Below the pieces are notes generated by a model. That model was not told the DNA's origin, made no database searches, and was given only the letters and a program-made list of their open reading frames with translations. A stretch of 64,000 nucleotides of DNA, taken from positions 124,001 to 188,000 of the forward strand of contig NZ_LT629752.1 of NCBI RefSeq assembly GCF_900105145.1, read 5' to 3'. This document shows positions 16,473 through 24,991 of this stretch, piece after piece. The stretch comes from Polaribacter sp. KT25b (GTDB lineage Bacteria; Bacteroidota; Bacteroidia; Flavobacteriales; Flavobacteriaceae). Made by a program: the position numbers and the translations under genes. Position 1 is the stretch's first letter; each line of letters opens with the position of its first letter.

Positions 16473-17747
16473 ATGAAAAAACAATACATAATATTAGCGC
16501 TAATGTTGGTGAGTTGTCAGTTTATAAACGCACAATTTACTCTAGATGGAGAATTTAGACCACGTACAGAGTATAGAAATGGATTTGGAAATTTAATAAC
16601 GGATGGAACAGATGCTGGTTTTGGGATTTCAACAAGAGTAAGACTGAATACAAGTTATATGACAGATAATTATTGGTTTTATGTTAGTTTACAAGATGTA
16701 ATGGTTTGGGGAGAAAACAGACAGATTTTACCTTACGATCAAAATAATTCTTTTGCAGTTTTTCAAGCTTGGGCAGAACTTAAGTTAGGAGAAAATACAT
16801 CTACAAGAATTGGTCGTCAAGTTTTATCTTATGATGATCAAAGAATTTTAGGGGGATTAGATTGGGCACAGCAAGGTAGAAATCATGATGCTGCTTTATT
16901 AAAACATGTAAAAGGAAACTTTATGTTAGATTTTGCACTAGCATTTAATCAAGATTATTCAAATCCAACTGGTTTTCAGTCAGTAGGAACTGCATACAAC
17001 ACAACAGGTTATTTCTCATATAAAACAATGCAGATGTTATATATGAAACAAAAATGGGATAAAATTACTGGTAGTTTATTACTATTAAATAATGGTTTTC
17101 AAGAGTATGATGTTAATAATGCTGCAGATGGAGTAAGTAATTTACAAACATTAGGAACGCATTTAAACTATAAGGAAGGAAAAATTGGTTTAGCTGCAAA
17201 TGCATATTTACAAACTGGAAAACGTCAAGGAAAAGTTGATGTAAAAGGTGCTTATTTATTAGGTTTAGATGCAACTTATAAAGTAACATCTAAATTAAGT
17301 TTAGGTTTAGGTGTAGAGGCTATTAGTGGAAACGATGGTGGAGTTGGGGAAACAGGAGCTTTCTTTCCTTTATATGGAACAAATCATAAGTTTAACGGGT
17401 TTATGGATTATTTTTATGTAGGTAATCATGCAAATTCTATTGGTTTAGTAGATTTTCATGTAAGTGCGAATATTTCTTTAAATAAATCTTCAAGTTTAAT
17501 GGTAAAAGCTCTTAATTTTAGAGGAGAACAAGCGTTAGCAAGTGGAGAAAAATCTTTAGGAACTGAAGTAGATTTAGTTTACAAAAAGAAATTTAAAGGA
17601 TATGCATTAGTTCTTGGATATTCTCAAATGTTTGCAAGTGATGGAATGTATGAGTTAAAAGGAATTGCAAAAACTGCTGCTGCAGGAACTCAAAATTGGG
17701 CTTGGGCAATGTTAGTAATCAAACCAAAATTTTTAACCGGAAAATAA
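16473..17747 (+). CDS. Outer-membrane porin, alginate-export (AlgE-like) fold
   Basis: A 424-residue protein with a signal peptide (MKKQYIILALMLVSCQFINA) and alternating beta-strand pattern through to the C terminus, consistent with an 18-strand or so outer-membrane barrel. The start QFTLDGEFRPRTEYRNGF and the segment TRIGRQVLSYDDQRILGGLDW are typical of the alginate_exp family. The family name comes from AlgE, but members serve many small substrates. Location 121 bp after the nitrate ABC transporter suggests it helps nitrate or a co-substrate cross the outer membrane (inference). A TATTTTTG box lies at 16408-16415, so it may also be transcribed alone. A strong bidirectional terminator follows. 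Confidence 0.78.
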   Translation: MKKQYIILALMLVSCQFINAQFTLDGEFRPRTEYRNGFGNLITDGTDAGFGISTRVRLNTSYMTDNYWFYVSLQDVMVWGENRQILPYDQNNSFAVFQAWAELKLGENTSTRIGRQVLSYDDQRILGGLDWAQQGRNHDAALLKHVKGNFMLDFALAFNQDYSNPTGFQSVGTAYNTTGYFSYKTMQMLYMKQKWDKITGSLLLLNNGFQEYDVNNAADGVSNLQTLGTHLNYKEGKIGLAANAYLQTGKRQGKVDVKGAYLLGLDATYKVTSKLSLGLGVEAISGNDGGVGETGAFFPLYGTNHKFNGFMDYFYVGNHANSIGLVDFHVSANISLNKSSSLMVKALNFRGEQALASGEKSLGTEVDLVYKKKFKGYALVLGYSQMFASDGMYELKGIAKTAAAGTQNWAWAMLVIKPKFLTGK

Positions 17748-17768
17748 TAGTAAAAAACGTTTAAAAAC

Positions 17769-17813
17769 AAAACACCCTTAAAAATTTATAAAATAAATTT
17801 TTAAGGGTGTTTT
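17769..17813. terminator. Bidirectional terminator between the porin and DUF3078 genes
   Basis: A long perfect stem, AAAACACCCTTAAAAATTTAT with its complement, around AAA. It has A-runs on the left and T-runs on the right, so it can stop both converging genes. Confidence 0.88.
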
Positions 17814-17831
17814 TATTATCTTAATTATTCT

Positions 17832-18755
17832 TTATAGAGAATAGCTTAAACCAAATAACCAGTAAGATTGTAGTTTATTATCTACAGTATTAAAAGTTTC
17901 TGCAGGATTAGAAATTAAAGCATTATTTAAAGCTTCTTGTTTATTTTTTCTTAAACCAAGCTCAAAGCCTAAACCAATTCCTTTCCATATAGTATATCCA
18001 AAAGAGTTTGTAAATGTCCAGTTAGAAAAATCACCATCTTTATAGCTTTGAAACATAGATAAGTTAGATTTTACACTTAAACCTCCGTATTTTTTGGTGT
18101 AATCTGCTACTATCTTAGCACCTAAAGAAGATTCGAAAATACTACCAGAATTACTGAAAACAAAATTGTAGTTTCCTGGGTGTATTACAACAACTAAATT
18201 GTTTGTAGGTGTCCATGTTGCACCTACCCCAAGATCTAAAAATCCAGGATCATTAAAATTATCTATTAAAGTTGTTCTGTATTCTGCTAAACCAGAAATT
18301 GCCCATTTTTTATTTAATCTTTTACCATATAAAGAAGAGATTGTAAAAACATCTGTTGCGGTTTCAAAATCTTCATCACCAGTTACACCAGGAGTTTTGT
18401 CATCTAACTTTACCCAACCTAAGTTAATTGCCGCAGAGTTTCTCCAGAAAAAATCATTTTGAATTAAGTTGGCATAACCATTAATTGTAACGCCAATATT
18501 ACCTGCAGATGCATCTGGTGCTGTTCTAGAATACCAATTGTTAAAGCCAGATAAACTAGCACCAATTGTACCAAAAGCACCTTTTCTCCAACCTGGAAGT
18601 GCGTCTATTTTGCCTTGTAAAGCTTTTGCTTTTGATTGTAATTTAGCAATTGAATCTTTTTTAGAAGCTAATGTTTTTTTAAGTTCATCAGCAGTTTGTG
18701 CGTTTATAGATAAACCTATAAAAACGAACAATAATAGGATTGATAATTTTTTCAT
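17832..18755 (-). CDS. DUF3078 outer-membrane-type protein (second of pair)
   Basis: A 307-residue protein with signal peptide MKKLSILLLFVFIGLSINA, then a K/A-rich helical stretch with heptad character (about 22-50), then LPGWRKGAFGTIGASLSGFNNWYS and beta-rich repeats ending in YWLFGLSYSL. The FNNWYS/SGG and final aromatic strand fit DUF3078, a Bacteroidota family of predicted outer-membrane barrels with unknown function. A second DUF3078 gene precedes it in the same direction by about 56 bp. Role unknown. Confidence 0.75.
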   Translation of the reverse strand: MKKLSILLLFVFIGLSINAQTADELKKTLASKKDSIAKLQSKAKALQGKIDALPGWRKGAFGTIGASLSGFNNWYSRTAPDASAGNIGVTINGYANLIQNDFFWRNSAAINLGWVKLDDKTPGVTGDEDFETATDVFTISSLYGKRLNKKWAISGLAEYRTTLIDNFNDPGFLDLGVGATWTPTNNLVVVIHPGNYNFVFSNSGSIFESSLGAKIVADYTKKYGGLSVKSNLSMFQSYKDGDFSNWTFTNSFGYTIWKGIGLGFELGLRKNKQEALNNALISNPAETFNTVDNKLQSYWLFGLSYSL

Positions 18756-18811
18756 TATTAAAATTTAAAATATTTGATTAAGTAATCTTTCTAGTTTAGA
18801 CCTAAAAAGTT

Positions 18812-19717
18812 TTAATAAGTCACTTTTTCATGGAAATTATAATTAAGTCCCATACCAAAAAGTTGCCTAAATTGAATTTTTCCAGATGAATTATCATCAA
18901 TAATTGTATGAAAAGTCATCTGCATTTTTATAAACTTATTTACCTTAAAACGGATATTTGATTGGTAGTCTAAGTCAATGTTTTGAGGGTTTTCTAAATA
19001 ATCAGAATAGAGAGCTACAATGTTTTCCATTTCTATATTTTCCATCAGAGAAAATTTAGAATATCCTGTAAGATTAAAACCTAAACTAAATACAGAATTT
19101 TTGCCTTCTTCTACACCAAATTTTCCAGAAAATTCATCATTTACAAAAGTAAATCTAGCTGTTGCTGGAGCTATATTTACATTTAAATTGTCAGATTTTT
19201 TCCAAAGCATTCCTGGTCCATAACTTAAATATGCAGGAGAAAAGAAGTTAGAAACTGGTGTTTTAGGTTCTGTTTTGTAGTTGTAACCTTCTGAGTATTG
19301 GGTTTTAAAATTTGTAAAGAAAGAAAAAAACCAATAATCTTTAGATTTTAAACCTAAAAGGGAATTAAATTCAAAACGGTCATCAGTTTTACGATATCCT
19401 TTTTCGCTTAAATGGCTTAAACCATAACCGGTTATAATTCTTGTGTCCCAGTTTAAGTTTTTGTGTTTATGATTAATGTCGTAGTTAATATTTATGTTAC
19501 CAGCAATAGTGTTTTCTCCTCCAGAAACCCAATTGGTAAATGAAGATTGATTAAAAATAAATGCAAATCTTCCTTGTATTTTCCATTTAGGAGTAGGCAG
19601 TGGTTCTTTGTCTTTCTTTTTTTGCGCAGAAAAAGTTACTGAAAATAAAATGCAAAAAAGTAAGAAAAAGTTCTTCAAATTTTTATTCTTTGGTATACAA
19701 AAATAACAATATCTCAT
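18812..19717 (-). CDS. DUF3078 outer-membrane-type protein (first of pair)
   Basis: A 301-residue protein. The ATG start gives an odd N terminus (MRYCYFCIPKNKNLK) before a clear export helix, NFFLLFCILFSVTFSAQ. A later non-ATG start would give a cleaner signal peptide. The mature part begins KKKDKEPLPTPKWKIQGRFAFIFNQSSFTNWVSGGENT, the hallmark WVSGGEN of DUF3078, and continues as beta strands to LFGMGLNYNF. It starts 11 bp after the DUF2480 gene, thus at the end of a sufE-led transcript. Function unknown. Confidence 0.72.
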   Translation of the reverse strand: MRYCYFCIPKNKNLKNFFLLFCILFSVTFSAQKKKDKEPLPTPKWKIQGRFAFIFNQSSFTNWVSGGENTIAGNININYDINHKHKNLNWDTRIITGYGLSHLSEKGYRKTDDRFEFNSLLGLKSKDYWFFSFFTNFKTQYSEGYNYKTEPKTPVSNFFSPAYLSYGPGMLWKKSDNLNVNIAPATARFTFVNDEFSGKFGVEEGKNSVFSLGFNLTGYSKFSLMENIEMENIVALYSDYLENPQNIDLDYQSNIRFKVNKFIKMQMTFHTIIDDNSSGKIQFRQLFGMGLNYNFHEKVTY

Positions 19718-19728
19718 AAAAATTAAAA

Positions 19729-20238
19729 TTATTTTTTAGATTTATAAAGAGGAACTGTAGAACAAGCTTCACCAAACATAATGCTTTTTGCAATTGGTTG
19801 TAATTTTGCAATTAAAAAACTGTAAGCAGAATTTGGGATTGGTTTATTTGCACAACCTTTTATAATAACTGGTTTGTCAGCAAAGTCTCTTAAATCTAAA
19901 AACTCCATTAATTCTTGATAAATAACAGTTTCAAGCAAAACTAAATCGCCAATAACAACTTTATTTGCATAAGGTGTTAATTCTGATGCTACTAACATAA
20001 AAGCCCAAGAAGGAATAATTGCATCTGCAGAACAAGTTATAGCAACAAAAGAATTTTTGTATTCAGACCAATTATGTTCACTAACAGATTTTCTAAAATC
20101 TTTTTCTTTTAAAATAATTTCTTGAAATAACCAGTCTTTAATATCTAAAAGAACTCTTTTTCCTTCAGGATAAATTTCCTCAAGATCAAAAGTCATTAGT
20201 TTGCTATTAGATACCCTATTTATTATTTCTTCTTGCAT
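19729..20238 (-). CDS. DUF2480 family protein
   Basis: A 169-residue cytoplasmic protein that I recognise as DUF2480 by its start (EIINRVSNSKLMTFDLEEIYPEGKRV), by AITCSADAIIPSWAFMLV and by IKGCANKPIPNSAYSFLI. In flavobacteria DUF2480 genes are found beside Fe-S cluster assembly genes, as here after sufE and a DUF59 gene. Two conserved cysteines (in ITCSAD and KGCANK) could bind metal or a cluster, but no function is proven. Confidence 0.8.
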   Translation of the reverse strand: MQEEIINRVSNSKLMTFDLEEIYPEGKRVLLDIKDWLFQEIILKEKDFRKSVSEHNWSEYKNSFVAITCSADAIIPSWAFMLVASELTPYANKVVIGDLVLLETVIYQELMEFLDLRDFADKPVIIKGCANKPIPNSAYSFLIAKLQPIAKSIMFGEACSTVPLYKSKK

Positions 20239-20294
20239 TATTAAGGTTTTAAAATTGTTAATTTAATCTATCAGAATTAAATATTTTAACTAAA

Positions 20295-20615
20295 TTAAAG
20301 CATTCCTAATTCTAACTTAGCTTCTTCGCTCATCATATCTTGAGTCCAAGTAGGGTCAAAAGTAATTTCAACTTCACAGTCGTTAATTTCTTTTAGTGTT
20401 TTTATTTTGTCTTCAACCTCTCTTGGTAAAGATTCTGCAACTGGGCAATTAGGTGATGTTAGTGTCATTAATATTTTTGCATTATTTTCTTCGGATACAA
20501 AAACATCATAAATTAAACCTAATTCGTAAATATCTACAGGAATTTCTGGATCAAAAATTGTCTTTAAAACTCTTACAATTTTATCTCCAATTTCTTCTAA
20601 TTCTTTATCTGTCAT
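20295..20615 (-). CDS. DUF59/MIP18-type Fe-S assembly protein (SufT-like)
   Basis: A 106-residue protein of the MIP18/PaaD-like family. It has the TIFDPEIPVDIYELGLIYDV start of the fold and the conserved cysteine in LTSPNCPVAESLP, then EVEITFDPTWTQDMMSEEAK. The family helps load Fe-S clusters onto client proteins. It lies 11 bp after sufE, in the same transcript. The name sufT would fit by context, but the symbol is left empty. Confidence 0.88.
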   Translation of the reverse strand: MTDKELEEIGDKIVRVLKTIFDPEIPVDIYELGLIYDVFVSEENNAKILMTLTSPNCPVAESLPREVEDKIKTLKEINDCEVEITFDPTWTQDMMSEEAKLELGML

Positions 20616-20626
20616 TATGTTTATTC

Positions 20627-21052
20627 TTAATTATTTAATTTTGATTGTTGTGCAATTGCATACATTTTTATTTGTTTTACCATAGACACTAAACCATTTG
20701 CTCTGGTTGGCGAAAGATGTTCTTTTAAACCAATTTCATCAATAAAAGTAGTTTCTGCATTTAAAATATCTGTTGGTTTTTGATTTGAAAAAACGCGCAA
20801 TAATAATGCCACAATTCCTTTGGTTAAAATAGCATCGCTATCTGCAGTAAATTTTATTGTGTTATTATTTAATTCAGAATATAGCCAAACTTTAGATTGG
20901 CAGCCTTTTATAAGATTTTCATCTAATTTATATTTATCATCAATAATTGGTAAAGATTTGCCTAGTTCTATAATATATTCATAACGTTCCATCCAATCAT
21001 CAAACATAGAAAACTCATCAATAATTTCTTCTTGTATTTCTTTGATAGTCAT
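20627..21052 (-). CDS. sufE: SufE-type cysteine desulfurase activator
   Basis: A 141-residue protein with the SufE fold and active-site cysteine in IKGCQSKVWLYSE, the residue that takes sulfur from SufS. RANGLVSMVKQIK near the end is also typical. It supplies persulfide sulfur to the SUF scaffold. sufB, sufC, sufD and sufS are not in the window, so the set is split or lies elsewhere. First gene of a five-gene minus-strand run. Confidence 0.92.
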   Translation of the reverse strand: MTIKEIQEEIIDEFSMFDDWMERYEYIIELGKSLPIIDDKYKLDENLIKGCQSKVWLYSELNNNTIKFTADSDAILTKGIVALLLRVFSNQKPTDILNAETTFIDEIGLKEHLSPTRANGLVSMVKQIKMYAIAQQSKLNN

Positions 21053-21098
21053 TTTTTAAAGTTATTTTTGCGGCATCGTAGCCGTTTTATTAAAGGGG

Positions 21099-21130
21099 CA
21101 AAAATACGATAAAAAAGCATTTAAATGCTT
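21099..21130 (-). promoter_or_regulatory. sufE promoter -7 box with adjacent palindrome
   Basis: On the minus strand, TATTTTTG (21106-21099) matches the TAnnTTTG -7 box about 47 bp before sufE. A perfect 16-bp palindrome, AAGCATTTAAATGCTT (21115-21130), lies just upstream where a -33 box would be. It may be an operator for sufE or for the divergent kinase gene. Confidence 0.4.
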
Positions 21131-21259
21131 GTTAAGTATAAAGTAAACTAATAGTTATTCTAGTTAGAATAATATTTAGAAATAGTAATTGATGTATTAA
21201 ATTCCAATTTTACTTCTTTATTTATAGGTGTTAGAAGTGAAAAAAATAAAAAAAGTAAC

Positions 21260-22186
21260 ATGAGTAAATTATTAGCAGTTGGTACTGTAGCATTTGACGC
21301 AATTGAAACTCCTTTTGGTAAAACAGATAAAATTCTTGGAGGTTCAGGAACTTTTGTTGGGTTAGCGGCAAGTCAGTTTGGTGTAAAAACAGGAGTTGTT
21401 TCTGTTGTTGGTGGAGATTTCCCAGAATCATATTTAAAAATGATGAATGGCAAAGGAATTAATACTGATGGTATTGAAATTATAAAAGAAGGAAAAACTT
21501 TTTTCTGGAGTGGAATATATCATAATGATATGAATTCTAGAGATACTTTAATTACAGAATTAAATGTATTAGAAAAATTTGAACCTGTTGTTCCTGCTGA
21601 TTTTAAAGATGCTGGAATTGTAATGTTGGGTAATTTACACCCATTAACACAAGCATCTGTTTTAGATCAAATGACAGAAAAACCAAAATTAGTAGTTTTA
21701 GATACTATGAATTTTTGGATGGATATTGCACTTGAAGATTTACATACTGTTCTTAAAAGAGTAGATGTAATTACCATAAATGATGAAGAAGCTCGTCAAT
21801 TATCAGGCGAATATTCTTTAGTAAATGCAGCTAAGAAAATCCATGAAATGGGACCAAAATACGTGGTTATTAAAAAAGGAGAACATGGCGCATTGTTATT
21901 TAACGATGGCAGTATGTTTTATGCACCGGCTTTACCTTTAGCAGAAGTTTTTGATCCAACAGGAGCAGGAGATACTTTTGCAGGTGGTTTCTGCGGATAT
22001 TTAGCAAAAACAGAAGATATTTCTTTCGAGAATATGAAAAACGCTATTATTTACGGTTCTAATTTAGCTTCATTTTGTGTAGAGAAATTTGGAACAGAAC
22101 GAATGCAGGAGCTTACAGCAGATGAAGTTAAAGAGCGTTTGCAAGCGTTTAAAGATTTAACCCAGTTTGATATAACATTATCATAA
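21260..22186 (+). CDS. PfkB-family sugar/nucleoside kinase
   Basis: A 308-residue ribokinase-fold enzyme. The N-terminal GGSGTFVGLAAS corresponds to the GG substrate-binding motif and DPTGAGDTFAGGF is the PfkB signature 2 with the catalytic Asp. It phosphorylates a sugar or nucleoside with ATP; the substrate cannot be read from the sequence. It is followed within 65 bp by purF in the same direction but with a terminator between them, so the two are probably separate units with possible read-through. Position next to purF suggests nucleoside salvage, as an inference. Confidence 0.88.
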   Translation: MSKLLAVGTVAFDAIETPFGKTDKILGGSGTFVGLAASQFGVKTGVVSVVGGDFPESYLKMMNGKGINTDGIEIIKEGKTFFWSGIYHNDMNSRDTLITELNVLEKFEPVVPADFKDAGIVMLGNLHPLTQASVLDQMTEKPKLVVLDTMNFWMDIALEDLHTVLKRVDVITINDEEARQLSGEYSLVNAAKKIHEMGPKYVVIKKGEHGALLFNDGSMFYAPALPLAEVFDPTGAGDTFAGGFCGYLAKTEDISFENMKNAIIYGSNLASFCVEKFGTERMQELTADEVKERLQAFKDLTQFDITLS

Positions 22187-22190
22187 ATAA

Positions 22191-22220
22191 AAATCCGCGT
22201 CTAATAACGCGGATTTTTTT
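22191..22220 (+). terminator. Terminator after the PfkB gene
   Basis: Ten-base stem AAATCCGCGT with ACGCGGATTT, a 6-base loop and a run of seven T. Confidence 0.88.
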
Positions 22221-22250
22221 ATACATAAAAAACAACAAAACCCCAGTTAA

Positions 22251-24149
22251 ATGAGTGACGCAATTAAACACGAATGCGGAATTGCATTAGTTAGATTAAA
22301 AAAACCTTTACAGTTTTACAAGGATAAATATGGTTCTGCTTTTTACGGAATTAACAAAATGTATTTATTGATGGAGAAGCAACATAATCGTGGTCAAGAT
22401 GGTGCTGGTTTTGCAAGTGTAAAATTTAATGTACAACCTGGTACAAGATATATTAGTAGAGTTCGTTCTAATCAATCGCAACCAATACAAGATATTTTTG
22501 CGCAAATAAATGGACGTTTAAATAGTGTTTTAGAAGAAAATCCTGATAAAAAAGACGATGTTGATTGGCAAGAAGAAAACATGCCTTATGTTGGAAATCT
22601 GTTTTTAGGACACGTTCGTTACGGTACTTTTGGTAAAAACTCTATAGAAAGTGTACATCCTTTTTTGCGTCAAAGTAATTGGAGACATCAAAACTTAATT
22701 GTTGCAGGGAATTTTAATATGACGAATTCTAAACAAATGTTAGAAGAGTTAATAGAGTTAGGTCAGCATCCAAAAGAAAATACAGATACTGTAACTGTTA
22801 TGGAAAAAATTGGGCACTTTTTAGAAGCAGAAGTTTCTGATTTATATTTAAAAGCTAAAGAACAAGGTTTTAATAAAAAAGATGCATCGCCTTTTATTGA
22901 AGAAAATTTAAGTTTAAAAAATATTTTAAAAAGATCATCTAAAAATTGGGATGGTGGTTACGCAATGGCTGGTTTAGTTGGGCATGGAGATGCTTTTGTT
23001 TTAAGAGATCCAAACGGTATTAGACCTACCTATTTTTACGAAGATGATGAAGTAGTTGTAGTTGCATCAGAAAGACCAGTTATACAAACTGTTTTTAATG
23101 TTAAGATTACTGATGTAAAAGAATTAGAAAGAGGTCATGCGCTAATTATTAAAAAAAGCGGAACTACATCAATTGAAAAAGTTTTAGAGCCTAAAGAAAA
23201 TAAAGCTTGTTCTTTTGAGCGTATCTATTTTTCTAGAGGAAGTGATGCAGGTATTTATGAAGAACGTAAAAATTTAGGAAAATATGTGTTTCCTAAGATT
23301 TTAACTGCAATAGATTCTGATATTTCTAACACCGTTTTTTCTTATATTCCAAACACGGCAGAAACTTCTTTTTATGGAATGACAGAAGCTGCTGAAGATG
23401 TTTTAAATGAACAAAAAACAGCAAAAATTTTAGAAGGCGGAAAAAATTTATCCGCAGAAAAAGTTACTCAAATTTTATCAGAAAGAGCACGTTTTGAAAA
23501 AATTGCAATTAAAGATGCGAAATTAAGAACTTTTATTGCTGATGATAGTTCTAGAGATGATTTGGTAGAACATGTTTATGATATTACGTATGGTGTTGTA
23601 AAACCTACAGATAACTTGGTTATTATTGATGATAGTATTGTGCGTGGAACAACTTTAAAGAAAAGTATTATTAGAATTTTAGATAGATTAGAGCCTAAGA
23701 AAATTGTAGTAGTTTCTTCTGCTCCTCAAATTCGTTATCCAGATTGCTATGGAATAGACATGGCAAGAATTGAAGATTTTATTGCCTTTAAAGCTGCATT
23801 AGAATTGTTAAAAGATCATAATAAATATCATGTTGTAGCAGATGTTTATCAAAAGTGTAAAAATCAACAAGAGAATGAAGATGTAGAGATTGTAAATTAT
23901 GTAAAAGAAATTTACAGTTCATTTACTACAGAAGAAATTTCTGCTAAGATTGCTGAAATGTTAAAAACCGAAGATATTAAAGCCGATGTTGAGGTAATTT
24001 ATCAAACTATAGAAGGTTTGCACAAAGCGTGTCCTGATCATTTAGGTGATTGGTATTTTACAGGTGATTATCCAACTCCTGGAGGTCATAGGGTTGTAAA
24101 TCAGGCTTATATAAACTTTTATGAAGGGAATTCTAAAAGAGCTTACTAA
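22251..24149 (+). CDS. purF: Amidophosphoribosyltransferase
   Basis: A 632-residue enzyme for the first step of purine synthesis (PRPP plus glutamine to phosphoribosylamine). The N-terminal nucleophile is C9 after MSDAIKHE, suggesting an 8-residue propeptide as in the B. subtilis-type enzymes. Glutaminase landmarks KQHNRGQDGAGFA, LGHVRYGT and the PRPP loop VIIDDSIVRGTT are present. The protein is about 130-160 residues longer than usual PurF because of inserts and a C-terminal extension ending GGHRVVNQAYINFYEG, common in Bacteroidota as far as I recall. Terminated by a strong hairpin shared with sodB. Confidence 0.93.
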   Translation: MSDAIKHECGIALVRLKKPLQFYKDKYGSAFYGINKMYLLMEKQHNRGQDGAGFASVKFNVQPGTRYISRVRSNQSQPIQDIFAQINGRLNSVLEENPDKKDDVDWQEENMPYVGNLFLGHVRYGTFGKNSIESVHPFLRQSNWRHQNLIVAGNFNMTNSKQMLEELIELGQHPKENTDTVTVMEKIGHFLEAEVSDLYLKAKEQGFNKKDASPFIEENLSLKNILKRSSKNWDGGYAMAGLVGHGDAFVLRDPNGIRPTYFYEDDEVVVVASERPVIQTVFNVKITDVKELERGHALIIKKSGTTSIEKVLEPKENKACSFERIYFSRGSDAGIYEERKNLGKYVFPKILTAIDSDISNTVFSYIPNTAETSFYGMTEAAEDVLNEQKTAKILEGGKNLSAEKVTQILSERARFEKIAIKDAKLRTFIADDSSRDDLVEHVYDITYGVVKPTDNLVIIDDSIVRGTTLKKSIIRILDRLEPKKIVVVSSAPQIRYPDCYGIDMARIEDFIAFKAALELLKDHNKYHVVADVYQKCKNQQENEDVEIVNYVKEIYSSFTTEEISAKIAEMLKTEDIKADVEVIYQTIEGLHKACPDHLGDWYFTGDYPTPGGHRVVNQAYINFYEGNSKRAY

Positions 24150-24173
24150 AAGCTTTTAAAGAGTAAATAGTAT

Positions 24174-24206
24174 AAAAAAAGCATCCAATTTTTGGATGCT
24201 TTTTTA
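24174..24206. terminator. Bidirectional terminator between purF and sodB
   Basis: Stem AAAAAGCATCCAA with TTGGATGCTTTTT around three T, with A-run and T-run flanks, between converging genes. Confidence 0.9.
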
Positions 24207-24270
24207 TGTATTTGAGTTCAAGTAAAATCACTTTTTTACTTGTGAGAAATACTTAAAGTAAAAACGTTAC

Positions 24271-24879
24271 TTATTTTGCAGCTGCATATCTTTTTTCAGC
24301 TTCGTTCCAGTTAACTACTTTAAAGAAAGCGTTAATATAATCTGGTCTTCTGTTTTGGTAGTTTAAATAGTAAGCATGCTCCCAAACGTCTAATCCTAAA
24401 ATAGGAGTTCCGCCACAAGTAACACCTGGCATTAATGGGTTATCTTGGTTTGGAGTAGAACAAACTTCTACTTTTCCTCCTGGTAATACACATAACCAAG
24501 CCCAACCAGAACCAAATTGTGTTGCAGCAGCTTTAGAAAAAGCTTCGATAAATGCATCTTTAGAACCAAAAGCAGCTTCGATAGCGTCTTTTAATTCGCC
24601 AGATAAATAACCTCTATCTTCTGGATTTAAAACGGTCCAAAATAAAGAATGATTATAAAAACCACCTCCATTGTTTCTTACAGCAGCATTACTCATATCT
24701 AAGTTGGTAAGAATATCTTCGATAGATTTTCCTTCTAAATTTGTACCTGCAATTGCGTTGTTTAAATTATTTGTATAACCTTGGTGATGTTTTGTATGGT
24801 GTATTTCCATAGTTCTTGCATCAATGTTTGGTTCTAAAGCGTCGTAAGCGTATCCTAATTCTGGTAATTCAAAAGCCAT
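24271..24879 (-). CDS. sodB: Superoxide dismutase, Fe/Mn type
   Basis: A 202-residue cytoplasmic enzyme (no signal peptide). The metal ligands are seen as the His in HHTKHHQGY, the His in FYNHSLFW, and D and H in [15 protein letters not shown]. It dismutates superoxide. The sequence [11 protein letters not shown] and the Q in the [10 protein letters not shown] segment do not settle Fe against Mn by eye; the symbol follows the family habit. Monocistronic: own promoter upstream and terminator shared with purF. Confidence 0.92.
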   Translation of the reverse strand: MAFELPELGYAYDALEPNIDARTMEIHHTKHHQGYTNNLNNAIAGTNLEGKSIEDILTNLDMSNAAVRNNGGGFYNHSLFWTVLNPEDRGYLSGELKDAIEAAFGSKDAFIEAFSKAAATQFGSGWAWLCVLPGGKVEVCSTPNQDNPLMPGVTCGGTPILGLDVWEHAYYLNYQNRRPDYINAFFKVVNWNEAEKRYAAAK

Positions 24880-24919
24880 AATTGTATATTTTTTTCTGAT
24901 TAAATTAATAATTGTTTTA

Positions 24920-24950
24920 CAAATCTAACAATTAAAAAATGGTTTAACAA
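24920..24950 (-). promoter_or_regulatory. sodB promoter
   Basis: On the minus strand, TTG (24950-24948), a 20-bp spacer and TAGATTTG (24927-24920) fit the Bacteroidota TTG-N17-23-TAnnTTTG consensus, about 40 bp before the sodB start. Confidence 0.65.
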
Positions 24951-24991
24951 GTAGATTTCGTTTTGATAATTTATAGTTGAATAGAAAGGAT

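Noticed and set aside
16473..17747. Alginate secretion function for the AlgE-like porin
   Set aside because: No alginate genes are in the window; the family name is broader than its function.
24236..24256. TACTTG and TACTTA heptamers near sodB as part of the nitrate operator set
   Set aside because: Not paired in 7-2-7 geometry and far from nitrate genes; they show that single heptamers arise by chance here.
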